Of a stretch of 13,050 bases of DNA, positions 12,418-13,050 are shown one piece after another. Numbering within the stretch: the first letter of the stretch is position 1; each line of letters starts with the position of its first letter. The position numbers and the translations under genes were made by a program. The stretch spans positions 1 through 13,050 of the forward strand of contig CAAENI010000115.1 of assembly GCA_900757285.1 (NCBI GenBank), in the 5' to 3' direction. The notes under the pieces were generated by a model. It was not told where the DNA came from, ran no database searches, and saw only the letters and a list, made by a program, of their open reading frames with translations. The DNA is from an uncultured Collinsella sp. (lineage in GTDB: Bacteria > Actinomycetota > Coriobacteriia > Coriobacteriales > Coriobacteriaceae).

Positions 12418-13050
12418 ATGGATAAGATCAAGCTCGGTTTTGTGCCCACGCGCCGCAGCATCTTTAGCGCACCGGACGCGCTTAAGTATCGCGGCCTGAC
12501 GGCTGATCGCCTGCGCGAGATCGGTGTCGACATCGTGGACATCGACGACATTAACGACGAGGGCCTGCTGTTTGACGACAGCCATATCGAGCCTATCGTC
12601 AAGAAGTTCCGCGCCGAGGGCGTCGACGGCATCATGCTGTGCCACGCCAACTTTGGTACCGAGTACGTTTGCGCCCGCCTTGCCCGCGAGCTCGGTCTGC
12701 CCGTGCTGCTGTGGGGCCCGCGCGACGAGCGTCCCGAGCCCGACGGCACCCGCCTGCGCGATAGCCAGTGCGGCCTGTTCGCCACCGGCAAGGTTCTGCG
12801 CCGCTTCCAGGTTCCCTTTACCTATATGACCAACTGCCGCCTGACCGACCCCGAGTTCGAACGCGGCGTTTGGGACTTCTTGGCCGTGTGCAACGTGGTC
12901 AAGACCTTCAAGCACACCCGCATCCTGCAGATGGCCACCCGTCCGTTCGACTTCTGGTCGACCATGTGCAACGAGGGCGAGCTGCTCGAGAAGTTCAACA
13001 TCCAGCTTTCGCCCATCCCCATGACCGAGCTTGTCCAGGCCGTGCGCGAC
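12418..13050 (+). CDS. L-fucose/L-arabinose isomerase-family protein, N-terminal part (runs off window)
   Basis: The frame opens at an ATG preceded by AGGGGAGGA (12404-12412), an excellent Shine-Dalgarno at 5-base spacing, and stays open for 211 codons to the last base of the window. The visible protein has alternating strands and helices typical of the N-terminal domains of the FucI/AraA fold: KLGFVPTRRSIF at 5-16, the strand GVDIVDIDD at 36-44, VDGIMLCHANFGTE at 69-82 and LPVLLWGPRDERPEPDG at 93-109, where the last two resemble substrate-pocket loops of fucose and arabinose isomerases. The metal-binding catalytic residues lie in the missing C-terminal part. It is probably the first gene of a sugar-use operon controlled by the neighbouring LacI-family protein. 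I am fairly sure of the fold and unsure of substrate or even isomerase activity, since this family includes members of unknown function. Confidence 0.78.
   Translation, partial: MDKIKLGFVPTRRSIFSAPDALKYRGLTADRLREIGVDIVDIDDINDEGLLFDDSHIEPIVKKFRAEGVDGIMLCHANFGTEYVCARLARELGLPVLLWGPRDERPEPDGTRLRDSQCGLFATGKVLRRFQVPFTYMTNCRLTDPEFERGVWDFLAVCNVVKTFKHTRILQMATRPFDFWSTMCNEGELLEKFNIQLSPIPMTELVQAVRD

Larger units (their letters stand above)
6526..13050. repeat. Right arm of window-long perfect inverted repeat
   Basis: Mirror image of 1-6525. Most genes read on the + strand in this arm, so it is the easier one to use as the reference copy. Neither arm shows decay relative to the other, so the sequence gives no means of telling an original from a copy. 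Confidence 0.98.

Noticed and set aside
1..13050. Reading the two arms as a composite transposon or as true paralogous duplication
   Set aside because: There is no transposase, integrase, terminal inverted repeat of IS size or target duplication, and paralogues would show some divergence. The arms are identical throughout.
1..13050. CRISPR arrays, tRNA or rRNA genes, phage or defence genes
   Set aside because: No regularly spaced repeats, tRNA-like or rRNA-like sequence, or recognisable phage or defence proteins were found on either strand.

Overview
The window is a perfect head-to-head palindrome. Base i is the complement of base 13051-i from one end to the other, with no spacer and no mismatch that I can find, and the axis lies between 6525 and 6526. 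It therefore holds only 6,525 bp of independent sequence, present twice in opposite orientation. I judge this most likely to be an assembly or library fold-back on a strong hairpin at the axis, not a real inverted duplication. Both arms are annotated because both are physically present in the window, but they should be counted as one locus.

One arm, read outward from the axis on the right (+ strand for most genes), has this layout. A membrane O-acyltransferase with a C-terminal SGNH domain (6568-8784, minus strand) converges on its own mirror copy. A 187-bp divergent promoter region follows. Then come a ribokinase (8972-9967) and a nucleoside hydrolase (9972-10946), separated by only 4 bp. 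A 203-bp promoter region precedes a LacI-family regulator (11150-12160), which ends in a strong UUCG-loop terminator. A 257-bp AT-rich regulatory region leads to the 5' part of an L-fucose/L-arabinose isomerase-family gene (12418 to the window end). The left arm (1-6525) is the exact mirror image.

The GC-rich coding sequence, AT-rich intergenic regions, strong Shine-Dalgarno sequences, gene content and protein style suggest a gut actinobacterium of the Coriobacteriia, Collinsella or a close relative. This is inference from general appearance; there is no rRNA or other marker gene here.

The metabolic logic is plain. The nucleoside hydrolase should release ribose from ribonucleosides, and the adjacent ribokinase would phosphorylate it to ribose 5-phosphate. 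The LacI-family protein probably controls this pair, the isomerase-family operon, itself, or some of these; related inverted repeats built on a TAAACA/TGTTTA core lie in front of both lacI and the isomerase gene. The acyltransferase is transcribed divergently and probably modifies a surface glycan. I found no mobile element, CRISPR array, RNA gene, phage gene or defence system. The genes are ordinary; what is unusual is the palindrome and the operator-like repeats.
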